Positions 1 to 7,007 of a stretch of 10,415 nucleotides of DNA are shown here, piece by piece (positions within the stretch are counted from its first letter, which is position 1; every line of letters starts with the position of its first letter). The position numbers and the translations under genes are program-made. Origin of the DNA: CAYVQE01 sp964633205 (GTDB lineage Bacteria; Myxococcota; B64-G9); NCBI GenBank assembly GCA_964633205.1, contig CAZWFN010000183.1:1-10415 (forward strand), given 5' to 3'. The notes under the pieces are model-generated. The model saw nothing but the letters and a program-made list of their open reading frames with translations, ran no database searches and was not told the DNA's origin.

Positions 1-72
1 GAGCCGGCGGGCGCCCGGGCGACCGGTGCGACGCCCAGCTGGGGCGGAGCCCCTGGAATAATCCCCGGGGTC

Positions 73-101
73 TTGCCAAAATGTGACCCAGCGCTTATCT
101 T
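73..101 (+). promoter_or_regulatory. sigma70-like promoter of the bCerS-like gene
   Basis: TTGCCA (73-78; 5 of 6 matches to the -35 consensus) is separated by exactly 17 nt from TATCTT (96-101; 4 of 6 matches to the -10 consensus). Transcription would start near 108, giving a leader of roughly 36 nt before the ATG at 144. The segment is AT-richer than its surroundings. This is a consensus match by eye and no start-site data were available. Confidence 0.5.
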
Positions 102-133
102 CGTCGCGACCGCCCGGACAGCCGCGGCCGGCG

Positions 134-139
134 AGGAGG
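134..139 (+). promoter_or_regulatory. ribosome binding site for the bCerS-like gene
   Basis: AGGAGG lies 4 nt before the ATG at 144 and supports that start. It argues against the overlapping ORF that opens at 83 in another frame. Confidence 0.7.
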
Positions 140-143
140 GACG

Positions 144-1280
144 ATGGGTCTGGACATCCGACGCGCAGAGACGAAAGCCGATCGCAAGCGGTTCATCCGC
201 GTGCCCTGGCGGGTCTACCAGAACGACCCGCGCTGGGTGCCGCCGCTGATCATGGACGTGGACGAGACGCTGGATCCGGAGAAGAATCCATTTTTCGAGC
301 ACGGCCAGGCGGCTCTGTTCATCGCGGAGAAGCACGGCCAGGCGGTCGGTCGCATCAGCGCCCACACCAACAGCCTGTACAACGAGTACCACGGTGACAA
401 GTCAGGGTTCTTCGGCTTCTTCGAGAGCGTGCCCGAGCGCGACGTGGCCCGCAGCCTGGTGCGGACCGCCGAGCAGTGGCTGGCCGACAAGGGCTGCGAC
501 CAGATGTTGGGCCCGATGAACTTCTGCACCAACCAGGGCGACACCGGAACCCTGGTCCGCGGCTTCGAGCACCGGCCGATGATCATGTGCACCTACAACC
601 CGCCCTACTACCCGGAGCTGCTGGAAGCGGCCGGGCTGGAGAAGGCCAAGGACCTGTTCGGCTGGGTCTACGAGCTCGGCGACGTGCCCGAGGCGCCGGC
701 CCAGGTGGCCGCCGCCGTGGAGCAGCACCCGGGGCTGCGGGTGCGACCGGTCGATGCCGATCACATGGAGCGCGACGTGCGCATCGTGCGCGATATCTTC
801 AACGCCGCCTGGTGCCGCAACTGGGGCTACGTGCCCTGGACCGAGGCCGAGGTGCTGCACGCGGCCAAGATGATGAAGATGATCCTGCATCCCAAGATCA
901 CCGCCATCGCCGAGGTGGACGGCGAGCCGGCCGGCATGATGCTGGCCTTTCCCAACATCCTCGAGGTGACCAAGGATCTCAACGGCCGGCTGGCCCCCTT
1001 CGGCCTGCTCAAGCTGATCCACCGGCTCAAGCTCGGCGGCCACCGCTTCCGCGGCGCGCGGCTGTTCCTGCTGGGCGTCAAGCCCGAGTTCCGCGGCAGC
1101 GTGCTGGGCGGGCTGAGCGTGCTGCTCTACGTGGTGGCCCACCGCGGCGGGCTGGAGTACGGCATGACCCACGGCGAGCTGGGCTGGACGCTGGAGGACA
1201 ACGAGAAGATCAACGCCGGCATCCAGTTCATGGGCGGCCGCAACGACAAGGTCTACCGGGTCTACGGCAAGAGCATTTGA
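144..1280 (+). CDS. bcerS: GNAT-like N-acyltransferase, probable bacterial ceramide synthase (bCerS/YghO type)
   Basis: A 378-residue protein of the roughly 370-380 residue GNAT-related family often annotated simply as N-acetyltransferase. Family marks visible are PWxVYxxDPxWVPPL (21-35), KNPFFEH (48-54), AVGRISAH (67-74), the block GFFGFFE (88-94), GPMNF (123-127), the YNPPYYPELLEAAG block (151-164) followed by KAKDL (167-171), and a C-terminal acyl-CoA-fold segment with GVKPEFRGS (311-319) and ELGWTLEDN (345-353). In Caulobacter a member of this type (CC_1154/CCNA_01212) is the bacterial ceramide synthase, which N-acylates the sphingoid base from a long-chain acyl-CoA. I see no signal peptide or membrane helix, so it is probably cytosolic or peripheral at the inner membrane. 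The start is set by AGGAGG and an upstream promoter. Its stop is 6 nt from the end of the convergent operon. The ceramide role rests on recalled family likeness plus the neighbouring serine palmitoyltransferase and ACP; an N-acyltransferase for another lipid amine is possible. Confidence 0.72.
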   Translation: MGLDIRRAETKADRKRFIRVPWRVYQNDPRWVPPLIMDVDETLDPEKNPFFEHGQAALFIAEKHGQAVGRISAHTNSLYNEYHGDKSGFFGFFESVPERDVARSLVRTAEQWLADKGCDQMLGPMNFCTNQGDTGTLVRGFEHRPMIMCTYNPPYYPELLEAAGLEKAKDLFGWVYELGDVPEAPAQVAAAVEQHPGLRVRPVDADHMERDVRIVRDIFNAAWCRNWGYVPWTEAEVLHAAKMMKMILHPKITAIAEVDGEPAGMMLAFPNILEVTKDLNGRLAPFGLLKLIHRLKLGGHRFRGARLFLLGVKPEFRGSVLGGLSVLLYVVAHRGGLEYGMTHGELGWTLEDNEKINAGIQFMGGRNDKVYRVYGKSI

Positions 1281-1286
1281 GAGGGA

Positions 1287-2510
1287 TCAATGCCCCGCCA
1301 GCCAGGCCTCGATGCGATCGCGGGTCCAGGCGGCGCTGTCGGCGGGCATGGCGATGTGCACGGCGGGGTTCTGCTCGCCGGCGAGCAGCACCAGGCCGCT
1401 GGGGTCGAGCCGTTCGACCAGCACCCAGCGCAGCGCGTCGACCGGCATCTCGCGGGTGTGGCTGGTCAGGTTGCGGGTGATCACCCGGATGCGGTCGCCG
1501 GTCAACTCGACGCGGCTCTTGCCCACCAGGCTCTTGAGCAGCGGTGGCAGCCCCAGCGCCAGCGCGGTCAGCAAGGGCCACAGCTGGGTCCAGTTGAAGC
1601 TGTCGCTGTCCGGGTCCTCGGGCGACAGGAAGAACACCGCCACCAGCAACGCCACCATCAACAGGTTGACCGCCAGACCCACCAGCGGTTGGCGCCGCGG
1701 CTGCTGGAAGGTCAGCACCGGTCCGGCATCGCTGCTGCTCTCGGCCATGCCGGCCGGCGGCGCGCCGGGCTCCGGCGGCGGCTGCTCGCCTTCGGCCAGC
1801 CGGCGCCGCAGCGGGCGGGCCAGCTGGCGCTGGTCCCAGGCGACCAACGGCCGTGGGCCGAGGTCGATCAGCATCAGCCGCAGCTCGCGGGCCAGCCGGT
1901 CCGCCGCCTGGACCAGGGCCGGGCGGGAGCGGCTGCTGGCCAGCTGCCATGGCTCGCGCTGCAGCCGCGAGCGCAGCCCCTCCAGGCCGGCCCGCCGCGG
2001 CCCGCGATCCAGGCCGCCGGCCGCCCGGCGCACCTGCTCGCCCAGGTCCGAGCCGGGCTGGCGCAGCACCAGCGCCAGGCTGTGCGGGTAGATGGTACGC
2101 GGGTCGCGGCGGCGGCCGGCATCGGGCCGCAGCACCAGCGCCACCGCGTCCTCGAAGGCGATGCTGCCGGCGCCGGTGCGGATCTGGCGCGCCTCCAGAT
2201 CGAACACCGTGGACCGGCGGCGCAGCAGCAGCCCGGCCACCACCGCCCCGCCCACCAGCAGGGCGCCGCCGGCGGCCCACCACATCCAGTCGGTGGCCGC
2301 TTCGGGCCCCGGAGCCGCGGGCAGCAGGAACAGCACCAGGGCGGCCACCAGCCCCAGCACCAGGATGCCCACCACCCCGGCCAGCAGCAGCCGCCCCTGG
2401 ACGAGCCCGCGCTCGAGCGTCAGGCGGCCGGGCCGGCTGTGCAGCACCGCGTGCGGCAGCGGCTCGGCGCTGTCGGTGTCGGTGGCGGCCTGGGGGTCGG
2501 GCGGTGGCAA
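1287..2510 (-). CDS. membrane protein of unknown function with duplicated two-helix plus beta-domain unit
   Basis: I do not recognise this 407-residue protein. Two hydrophobic helices (about 41-63 and 77-96) are followed by a soluble stretch opening with STVFDLEARQIRTGAGSIAF (100-119). After a Pro/Gly/Ser-rich linker (about 241-262), a second helix pair (about 275-295 and 308-328) is followed by SRVELTGDRIRVITRN (332-347). The two halves look like diverged copies of one unit: a helix hairpin, then a beta-rich domain beginning with a hydrophobic-x-charged strand and a basic turn, reminiscent of bacterial PH (bPH2-like) domains on membrane proteins. The first soluble part is longer, carrying an Arg-rich insert (about 130-240). 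The start codon is TTG, chosen because AGAGGA sits 8 nt upstream, 19 nt after the serine palmitoyltransferase-like stop. It is the last gene of the operon and converges on the bCerS-like gene. A role in membrane placement or transport of the lipid product is only a guess. Confidence 0.75.
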   Translation of the reverse strand: MPPPDPQAATDTDSAEPLPHAVLHSRPGRLTLERGLVQGRLLLAGVVGILVLGLVAALVLFLLPAAPGPEAATDWMWWAAGGALLVGGAVVAGLLLRRRSTVFDLEARQIRTGAGSIAFEDAVALVLRPDAGRRRDPRTIYPHSLALVLRQPGSDLGEQVRRAAGGLDRGPRRAGLEGLRSRLQREPWQLASSRSRPALVQAADRLARELRLMLIDLGPRPLVAWDQRQLARPLRRRLAEGEQPPPEPGAPPAGMAESSSDAGPVLTFQQPRRQPLVGLAVNLLMVALLVAVFFLSPEDPDSDSFNWTQLWPLLTALALGLPPLLKSLVGKSRVELTGDRIRVITRNLTSHTREMPVDALRWVLVERLDPSGLVLLAGEQNPAVHIAMPADSAAWTRDRIEAWLAGH

Positions 2511-2517
2511 GGCGCTG

Positions 2518-2523
2518 TCCTCT
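2518..2523 (-). promoter_or_regulatory. ribosome binding site deciding a TTG start
   Basis: On the - strand AGAGGA ends 8 nt before the TTG at 2510-2508. It lies in the 19-nt gap after the preceding stop codon. No ATG or GTG is better placed in the frame, so TTG is the likely start of the terminal membrane protein gene. Confidence 0.55.
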
Positions 2524-2529
2524 GGCGGC

Positions 2530-3720
2530 TCAGATGAGCTCGAACTCCCGGCCCAGGCGGGCGAAGACCTCGAGCGCCCGCTCCAGCTGGGCGCGGCTGT
2601 GGGTGGCCATCACCCCCAGCCGGATGCGTTCCTGCTTGAGCGGCACCCCGGGATGGACCACCGGCGAGGCGTAGACCCCGGCGTCGAGCAGGCTGCGGTT
2701 CATGCGCAGCACCTTCTCGGTATCGCGCACCATGATCGGGATGACCGGCGTCTGCGAGCCACCGCTGTCGAAGCCCAGCCCCTGCAGCCCCTCGAGCATG
2801 AAGCGCACGTTGTCCCACAGCCGCTGGTGCCACTGGGGCTCTGTCTCCAGCAGCTCGAACGAGGCCAGCACCGCGGCCACCACCACCGGCGGGATGGAGG
2901 CCGAGAACACGAAGGGCGAGGCGTAGTGGAACAGGTAGTCGATCCACTCGCCGTCGCCGGCCGCGAAGCCGCCCACCGCGCCGGCGAACTTGGAGAAGGT
3001 GCCGGCCACCGCATCCGCCCCGTCGGGCAGGTCGAAGTGCTCCAGCAGGCCCTTGCCGGTGGCGCCCATGATGCCCAGCGAGTGGGCCTCGTCGATCAGC
3101 AGGCTCACCCCGGCCGCCCTACACAGCGCGTGCAAGCGCGGCAGCGGCGCCAGGTCGCCGTCCATGGAGTAGACCGAGTCGACCAGCACCGCCCGGTGGC
3201 CCGCCTTGCCGGCGGTGCGTTCGAGCAGCCGTTCCAGGTCGTCGGGGTCGTTGTGGCGGAAGGCGCGCACCTTGCAGCCGGCCAGCAGGCAGCCGTCGAT
3301 GATCGAGCGGTGGCACAGCGAGTCGACCAGGGCCATGTCGCCGCGGCCCAGCAGCCCCTGGATGCTGCCGGTCAGCGCCTGGTAGCCGGAGGCGAAGATC
3401 ATGGCCGACTCATGGCCGTAGTTGTGCGCCACCCGCTCGGCCAGCCGGCGGTGCAGCCGGGTGTTGCCACAGGCCATGGGCGAGCCGCCGATGCCCACGC
3501 CGTAGTCGTCGAGGGCGTCCTTGACGGCAGCGATGACCTTGGGGTGGCAGGAAAAGCCCATGTAGGAGTTGGAGATGAAGTTGATCCGCTCCCGGCCCTC
3601 GACCTCGATGGTCGGGCCGCAGCCCGAGCTGACCTCCAGGCCGTAGGTGTGCAGCCCCGAGCCGCGCAGCATCTGCAGCAGGCCCAGCTCTTTTTGCAGC
3701 CGCTGCAGGTGCGGCTTCAT
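2530..3720 (-). CDS. spt: serine palmitoyltransferase-like alpha-oxoamine synthase
   Basis: A 396-residue PLP enzyme of the alpha-oxoamine synthase family (serine palmitoyltransferase, KBL, BioF, ALA synthase), with the usual homodimer length near 400. Visible motifs: SNSYMGFSCHP (50-60), GVGIGGSPMACGNTRLH (74-90), the cofactor-stacking His137 in CHRSIIDG, Asp210 (pyridine nitrogen) and His213 in DEAHSLG, the Schiff-base Lys244 in TFSKFAG, and the C-terminal IRLGVMATHS (366-375) with Arg367, probably binding the substrate carboxylate. It would condense serine with an acyl thioester to 3-oxo-sphinganine in the cytosol. Family membership is certain. Serine palmitoyltransferase activity is chosen over KBL or BioF because an ACP, an acyl-AMP ligase and a bCerS-like gene are neighbours and no biotin or threonine genes are seen. 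The ATG has GAGGAG 8 nt upstream and overlaps the preceding acyl-CoA dehydrogenase stop by 4 nt (ATGA), indicating translational coupling. The motif residues before and after His137 are Cys and Arg rather than the Asn and Ala common in KBL/BioF. Confidence 0.8.
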   Translation of the reverse strand: MKPHLQRLQKELGLLQMLRGSGLHTYGLEVSSGCGPTIEVEGRERINFISNSYMGFSCHPKVIAAVKDALDDYGVGIGGSPMACGNTRLHRRLAERVAHNYGHESAMIFASGYQALTGSIQGLLGRGDMALVDSLCHRSIIDGCLLAGCKVRAFRHNDPDDLERLLERTAGKAGHRAVLVDSVYSMDGDLAPLPRLHALCRAAGVSLLIDEAHSLGIMGATGKGLLEHFDLPDGADAVAGTFSKFAGAVGGFAAGDGEWIDYLFHYASPFVFSASIPPVVVAAVLASFELLETEPQWHQRLWDNVRFMLEGLQGLGFDSGGSQTPVIPIMVRDTEKVLRMNRSLLDAGVYASPVVHPGVPLKQERIRLGVMATHSRAQLERALEVFARLGREFELI

Positions 3721-5345
3721 GCGATCGTCTCCTCGAGCTCCAGGCCGTGTCGGGCGCACTCGTCGGCGGCGATCCGGCTGGCCAGCGCGTCGCCGGCGCC
3801 GGCGGCGGCGTCCAGCCGGCGCTCCACCTCGGCGACCAGCAGCCCGGCGCCGTACTGCGTCCAGCGCAGCGTCCGGTCGTCCAGGGTCCCGGCGGCGGCC
3901 GCGCCGCGGGCGCGCAGCAGCAGCGCCAGCAGGGTGTATAGCCCGCAGGCGGCGTCGGCCACCCGGCGTTGCATCATCTGGCGCTTGAACACCTTGAGCC
4001 CATGGGCCTTCTTCTCGCTCGCCAGCCGCTCGGCCAGCCGGGCCACCAGCCCGTCGAAGGCGGCCGCCTCGTCGGCCAGCAGCTCGCCCATGCGCGGCGC
4101 CAACCGCGGCCCCTCGACCATGGCGGCCGGCTTCCAGGTCAGCGCAGCCGAGGCCATGTGGTAGCGCAGCAGCTCGTTGGCCCCTTCGAAGATGCGGGTG
4201 ATGCGACAGTCGCGCAGCAGCCGGGCCATGCCGGTCTCCTCGATGAAGCCCGAGCCGCCATGGAGCTGCAGCGCCTCGTCGACCACCTGCCAGACGAGTT
4301 CGGAGCAGACGATCTTGGCCACCGAGGACTCCCAGACGATGCTGTCGGGCCGCTCGTCCTCCAGCCGGGTGACCAGCCGCACCAGGCTCTCCATGGCGTG
4401 GATGCGCGCCCGCATGGTCGCCAGCTTCTCGCGTACCATGCCGAACTCGGCGATGGGGCGCTTGAACTGCACCCGTTCGCAGACGTGGGCGGTGGCGCGC
4501 TCCAGCGCCGCCTCGGCGATGCCGATGCAACCGGCGGCCATCAGGGTGCGGCCCCAGGTCAGCACCAGGGCCATGTGATCCAGCCCCCGGGCCGGCTCGC
4601 CCAGCACGTGATCCAGCCCCAGGCGGACGTCCTCGAAGTGCAGGCTGCAGGTCGACGAGCCGCGGATGCCCAGCTTGTGCTCCTCGGCGTCGCGGCTGAC
4701 GCCTTCGCTCTCCAGCGGCACCAGCAGCATGCTGTGGCCCCGGCGCGAGCCGCCCAGCCCCGGGGTGCGGGCCACGATGGTCGCCAGCGAGCCGAAGCCG
4801 CCGTTGGTGACGTAGATCTTGGAGCCGTCGAGCTTCAACCCGCCGCCGTCGGCCACCGCCGTGGTGCGCATGGAGGCGATGTCCGAGCCGGCCTCGGACT
4901 CGGTGATCGAAAAGCAGGCGATGCGCTCACCGCGGGCCAGCTGGGGCAGGTAGCGCTGCTTCTGCTCCGGGCTGCCGAGCTGGTTCAGCCCGCGCAGGCC
5001 CAGCCCGGCGTGCAGCCCGACGCTGACGCCGAAGGAGCGATCGGCGCGGCCCAGCAGCCCCACCACCCGGCTGCAGGCCTTCATCGACAGCCCGGCGCCG
5101 CCGTACTCGGGCGCGATGCTGATGCCGAACAGGCCCATCTCGGCCGCGGCCGCGAGCACCTCGGGCGGCATGGCCGCGGCGGCGTCGATCCGGGCGTCGT
5201 CCAGATGGCGCTCGGCGAAGCGCGCGATGGCCGCTTCGAGCAGGCGCAGCGTCTCGGCCTCCTCGTCGTCGGCGCTCCAGCGCTGGATGTGGCCGGCCTG
5301 GGCGTCGAAGTCGGCCAGCACCCGTTGGAAGGGGTCGCGGGTCAT
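3717..5345 (-). CDS. acyl-CoA dehydrogenase, long-chain (VLCAD-like) with C-terminal extension
   Basis: A 542-residue flavoprotein that would oxidise an acyl thioester to the trans-2-enoyl form using FAD. The core shows GLFGISIAPEYGGAG (71-85), the family signature ITESEAGSDIAS (147-158), the KIYVTNG strand (176-182), QLHGGSGFIEETGMARLLRD (360-379) and the catalytic-base Glu387 in IFEGANE at the expected position before Gly. Typical family members are about 380-400 residues. This one continues to 542 with a helical extension in which QRRVADAACGLYTLLALLLRA (459-479) resembles the C-terminal domain of very-long-chain acyl-CoA dehydrogenase, which aids membrane attachment and long-chain substrates. 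The ATG at 5345 has AGGAG 7 nt upstream. The gene follows the radical SAM gene by 29 nt and its stop overlaps the serine palmitoyltransferase-like start (ATGA). Family assignment is firm; the substrate is unknown. Operon position suggests the acyl chain of the lipid or its precursor, perhaps as an ACP thioester, rather than general beta-oxidation. Confidence 0.88.
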   Translation of the reverse strand: MTRDPFQRVLADFDAQAGHIQRWSADDEEAETLRLLEAAIARFAERHLDDARIDAAAAMPPEVLAAAAEMGLFGISIAPEYGGAGLSMKACSRVVGLLGRADRSFGVSVGLHAGLGLRGLNQLGSPEQKQRYLPQLARGERIACFSITESEAGSDIASMRTTAVADGGGLKLDGSKIYVTNGGFGSLATIVARTPGLGGSRRGHSMLLVPLESEGVSRDAEEHKLGIRGSSTCSLHFEDVRLGLDHVLGEPARGLDHMALVLTWGRTLMAAGCIGIAEAALERATAHVCERVQFKRPIAEFGMVREKLATMRARIHAMESLVRLVTRLEDERPDSIVWESSVAKIVCSELVWQVVDEALQLHGGSGFIEETGMARLLRDCRITRIFEGANELLRYHMASAALTWKPAAMVEGPRLAPRMGELLADEAAAFDGLVARLAERLASEKKAHGLKVFKRQMMQRRVADAACGLYTLLALLLRARGAAAAGTLDDRTLRWTQYGAGLLVAEVERRLDAAAGAGDALASRIAADECARHGLELEETIA

Positions 5346-5374
5346 GACGGATCTCCTGGCGGCGGCCCGCCGGC

Positions 5375-6679
5375 TCAGAACTGCACCGTGCACAGCGCCG
5401 GGTCGGCCCCGCGCAGGTGCTGGCGCGGCTTGTAGAACTCGCGCCACAGGTCCAGGTAGCCGCGCTGCAGCCGCTCGGGGCTCATCCGGGCCGGCTGGAA
5501 GACCACGTTGGCATCGTTGTAGCGGCGCCAGTCGCGGTGCAGCAGGCGGTCCTCGGCCTCCATCTTGCGCCACATGGGCGTGCCGGGGTAGGGGGTGGCC
5601 ACGGCGAACTCGGCGATGTTCAGCCCGACCCGTTCGCTGAACTCCAGGATGCGGTCGAAGGTGCCCTCGTCGTCCTGCTCGTTGCCGACCAGGAAGGAGA
5701 CGTAGGGCTCGATGCCGTGCTCCTGGCAGCGGCGCACGCAGCTCACGGCCTTGGCGGTCATCTCGGCGTCGCCCGGGCCGAAGGCGCCGCGGGTGATGGG
5801 GTCGAAGCCGCCCACCAGGTAGAAGCGGCCGATGCCGGCCCGGCGCACCTCGTCGAAGATGGCCGGCTCGATGTTGAGCAGCAGCGGCATCGAGGTGCCC
5901 ACGTAGCTCAGCGCCAGCGAACGCTCGGCGCGTTGCTCGGCGATGCGCGCCAGCAGGCTGCGGAAACGGCGCCGGGTGCCGGGTACCGGCATGAACGAGG
6001 TGTCCTCGGTCAGACAGCAGCGCTTGCCGCGTTCGGCGAAGGCGCCGACCAGCTCCCAGACGGCATCTTCGGGGAAGAAGCGGATCTTGCGCCCCATGCA
6101 GGTCGGCAGCACGCAGGCGTCGCAGTGGAACGGACAGCCGCGCGAGATCTGCAGCGGGTAGTCGTCCGGCGCGAAGTCATCGTCCTCGGCATCGAGATAG
6201 AGCTCGATGGCCGGCCGCGGCAGGTCGTCCAGCTCCAGCGGCGCATCGTTGCGGTAGAGCGGCTGCAGCCGACCGGCGGCGGCGTCGGCCACCAGCCGCG
6301 GCCAGACCGCCTCGCCCTCGCCGATCACCACCGCGTCGAAGTGGCGCTGGCACAGCTCGGGCATCAGGCTGGGAAAGATGCCGCCGGCGACCACGGTACG
6401 GCCTTCGGCCCGCAGCGCATCGGCGATCGCCAGCGCCCGTTCGGCGGCCGGGGTGAAGAACGACAGGGCGTAGAGATCGGCTTCGGGCAGAGCCCGATCG
6501 ACCGGGTGGATGCGGTCGTCGACGTAGGCCAGCTCGTGGCCCGGGGGCGTGCAGGCGGCCACCGCTGCGATGCCCAGCGAGGGCGACCCGATGTACTCGT
6601 TGCACGGGACGCAGTCCGCGAGCTCGGGATGGGATTGGGCGTGGCGGTCGAAGGCCGGATAGATGAACTGGATCTTCAT
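5375..6679 (-). CDS. radical SAM protein, B12-binding-domain type
   Basis: A 434-residue protein with two parts. Residues 1 to about 135 resemble the Rossmann-like cobalamin-binding domain of B12-radical SAM enzymes: GSPSLGIAAVAA (31-42), VVAGGIFPS (96-104) and VVIGEGE (117-123), all usual in this class. The canonical DxHxxG cobalamin-ligand motif is not seen. The radical SAM domain begins near 175 with the cluster motif SRGCPFHCDAC, giving Cys182, Cys186 and Cys189 (CxxxCxxC), then EDTSFMPVPGT (225-235), a glycine-rich VGGFDP (289-294) and ATPYPGTPMW (361-370), typical of the BchE/HpnJ-like branch. It would cleave S-adenosylmethionine and act on an unactivated carbon. Methyl transfer, C-C bond formation or oxidation are all possible. 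Its ATG overlaps the ACP stop by 1 nt (TGATG) with only a weak ribosome site, so it is probably translated by coupling. Placement directly after the ACP suggests an ACP-bound chain or the finished lipid as substrate. The exact reaction cannot be read from sequence. Confidence 0.85.
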   Translation of the reverse strand: MKIQFIYPAFDRHAQSHPELADCVPCNEYIGSPSLGIAAVAACTPPGHELAYVDDRIHPVDRALPEADLYALSFFTPAAERALAIADALRAEGRTVVAGGIFPSLMPELCQRHFDAVVIGEGEAVWPRLVADAAAGRLQPLYRNDAPLELDDLPRPAIELYLDAEDDDFAPDDYPLQISRGCPFHCDACVLPTCMGRKIRFFPEDAVWELVGAFAERGKRCCLTEDTSFMPVPGTRRRFRSLLARIAEQRAERSLALSYVGTSMPLLLNIEPAIFDEVRRAGIGRFYLVGGFDPITRGAFGPGDAEMTAKAVSCVRRCQEHGIEPYVSFLVGNEQDDEGTFDRILEFSERVGLNIAEFAVATPYPGTPMWRKMEAEDRLLHRDWRRYNDANVVFQPARMSPERLQRGYLDLWREFYKPRQHLRGADPALCTVQF

Positions 6680-6942
6680 CAGCCCGCGGCGGCCCTCATG
6701 AAGCCGTCCAGCTCGCGGACCACGTCGCCCACGGTCTGGACCTCCATCACGTCCTCGACGTCGATGTCCAGCTCGTAGCGATCGCTGATGCGCGACAGCA
6801 GCTCCATGCTCTGCAGCGAGTCGAGCCCCAGGTCTTCGCGCAGCCGATCGCCGTCGTCCACGGTCGCGGTGTCGACGTCGGCCAGCTCGGCCAGGGTTTG
6901 CAGCAGATCGGTGCGGATCTGAGCGGTGTCGATCGAACTCAC
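6679..6942 (-). CDS. acyl carrier protein, dedicated to the lipid operon
   Basis: An 87-residue acidic ACP of normal length. The phosphopantetheine attachment Ser42 sits in the standard LGLDSLQSMEL motif (39-49), followed by the acidic recognition helix (EDVMEVQTVGDVV, 63-75). It carries an acyl chain between the ligase encoded just upstream and the condensing enzyme. In Caulobacter and related bacteria a specialised ACP next to serine palmitoyltransferase serves ceramide synthesis, and this gene fits that arrangement. The start is GTG at 6942, set by GGAGG 7 nt upstream. The nearby ATG at 6949 is in another frame and directly abuts the ribosome site. It lies 65 nt downstream of the ligase and its stop shares one base with the radical SAM start. 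It is unlikely to be the housekeeping AcpP because no fab genes surround it and its sequence around the motif differs from the usual DSLDTVE. Confidence 0.92.
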   Translation of the reverse strand: MSSIDTAQIRTDLLQTLAELADVDTATVDDGDRLREDLGLDSLQSMELLSRISDRYELDIDVEDVMEVQTVGDVVRELDGFMRAAAG

Positions 6943-6949
6943 GGTGCAT

Positions 6950-6954
6950 CCTCC
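6950..6954 (-). promoter_or_regulatory. ribosome binding site deciding the GTG start of the ACP
   Basis: GGAGG on the - strand, 7 nt before the GTG at 6942-6940. The ATG at 6949-6947 abuts this site and reads a different frame, so the GTG is preferred. Confidence 0.7.
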
Positions 6955-7007
6955 GATGCGGGGTTGTGGTTTGTTCGGCCTCGGATCGAGTGGCGCGCGC
7001 CTGCGGT

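Noticed and set aside
476..1480. Long Arg/Ala-rich + strand ORF overlapping the bCerS-like gene.
   Set aside because: It is an out-of-frame shadow typical of GC-rich DNA: low complexity, no motifs, and it crosses the stop of the real gene.
2530..4530. A 666-residue - strand frame that could suggest a fusion upstream of the serine palmitoyltransferase-like protein.
   Set aside because: The first 270 residues are an Arg/Gly/Ala-rich shadow of the acyl-CoA dehydrogenase. The ATG at 3720 has a good ribosome site and a 4-nt overlap, and the family length is about 396.
2530..6942. A prodigiosin-like pyrrole pathway, which also combines an acyl-CoA dehydrogenase, carrier protein, adenylating enzyme and alpha-oxoamine synthase.
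   Set aside because: The adenylating enzyme has fatty acyl-AMP ligase features, the dehydrogenase is VLCAD-like, the alpha-oxoamine synthase is not fused to carrier domains, and no other pyrrole-pathway genes are present.
5375..6949. Extending the radical SAM protein upstream to an ATG at 6949.
   Set aside because: The extra 90 residues lie over the ACP gene in another frame and are a low-complexity shadow. The family N-terminus begins at 6679.
6952..6985. A 5-bp inverted repeat (TCCGA/TCGGA) that could hide the ribosome site of the ACP gene.
   Set aside because: The stem is too short and the loop too long to be stable, and chance matches of this size are expected.
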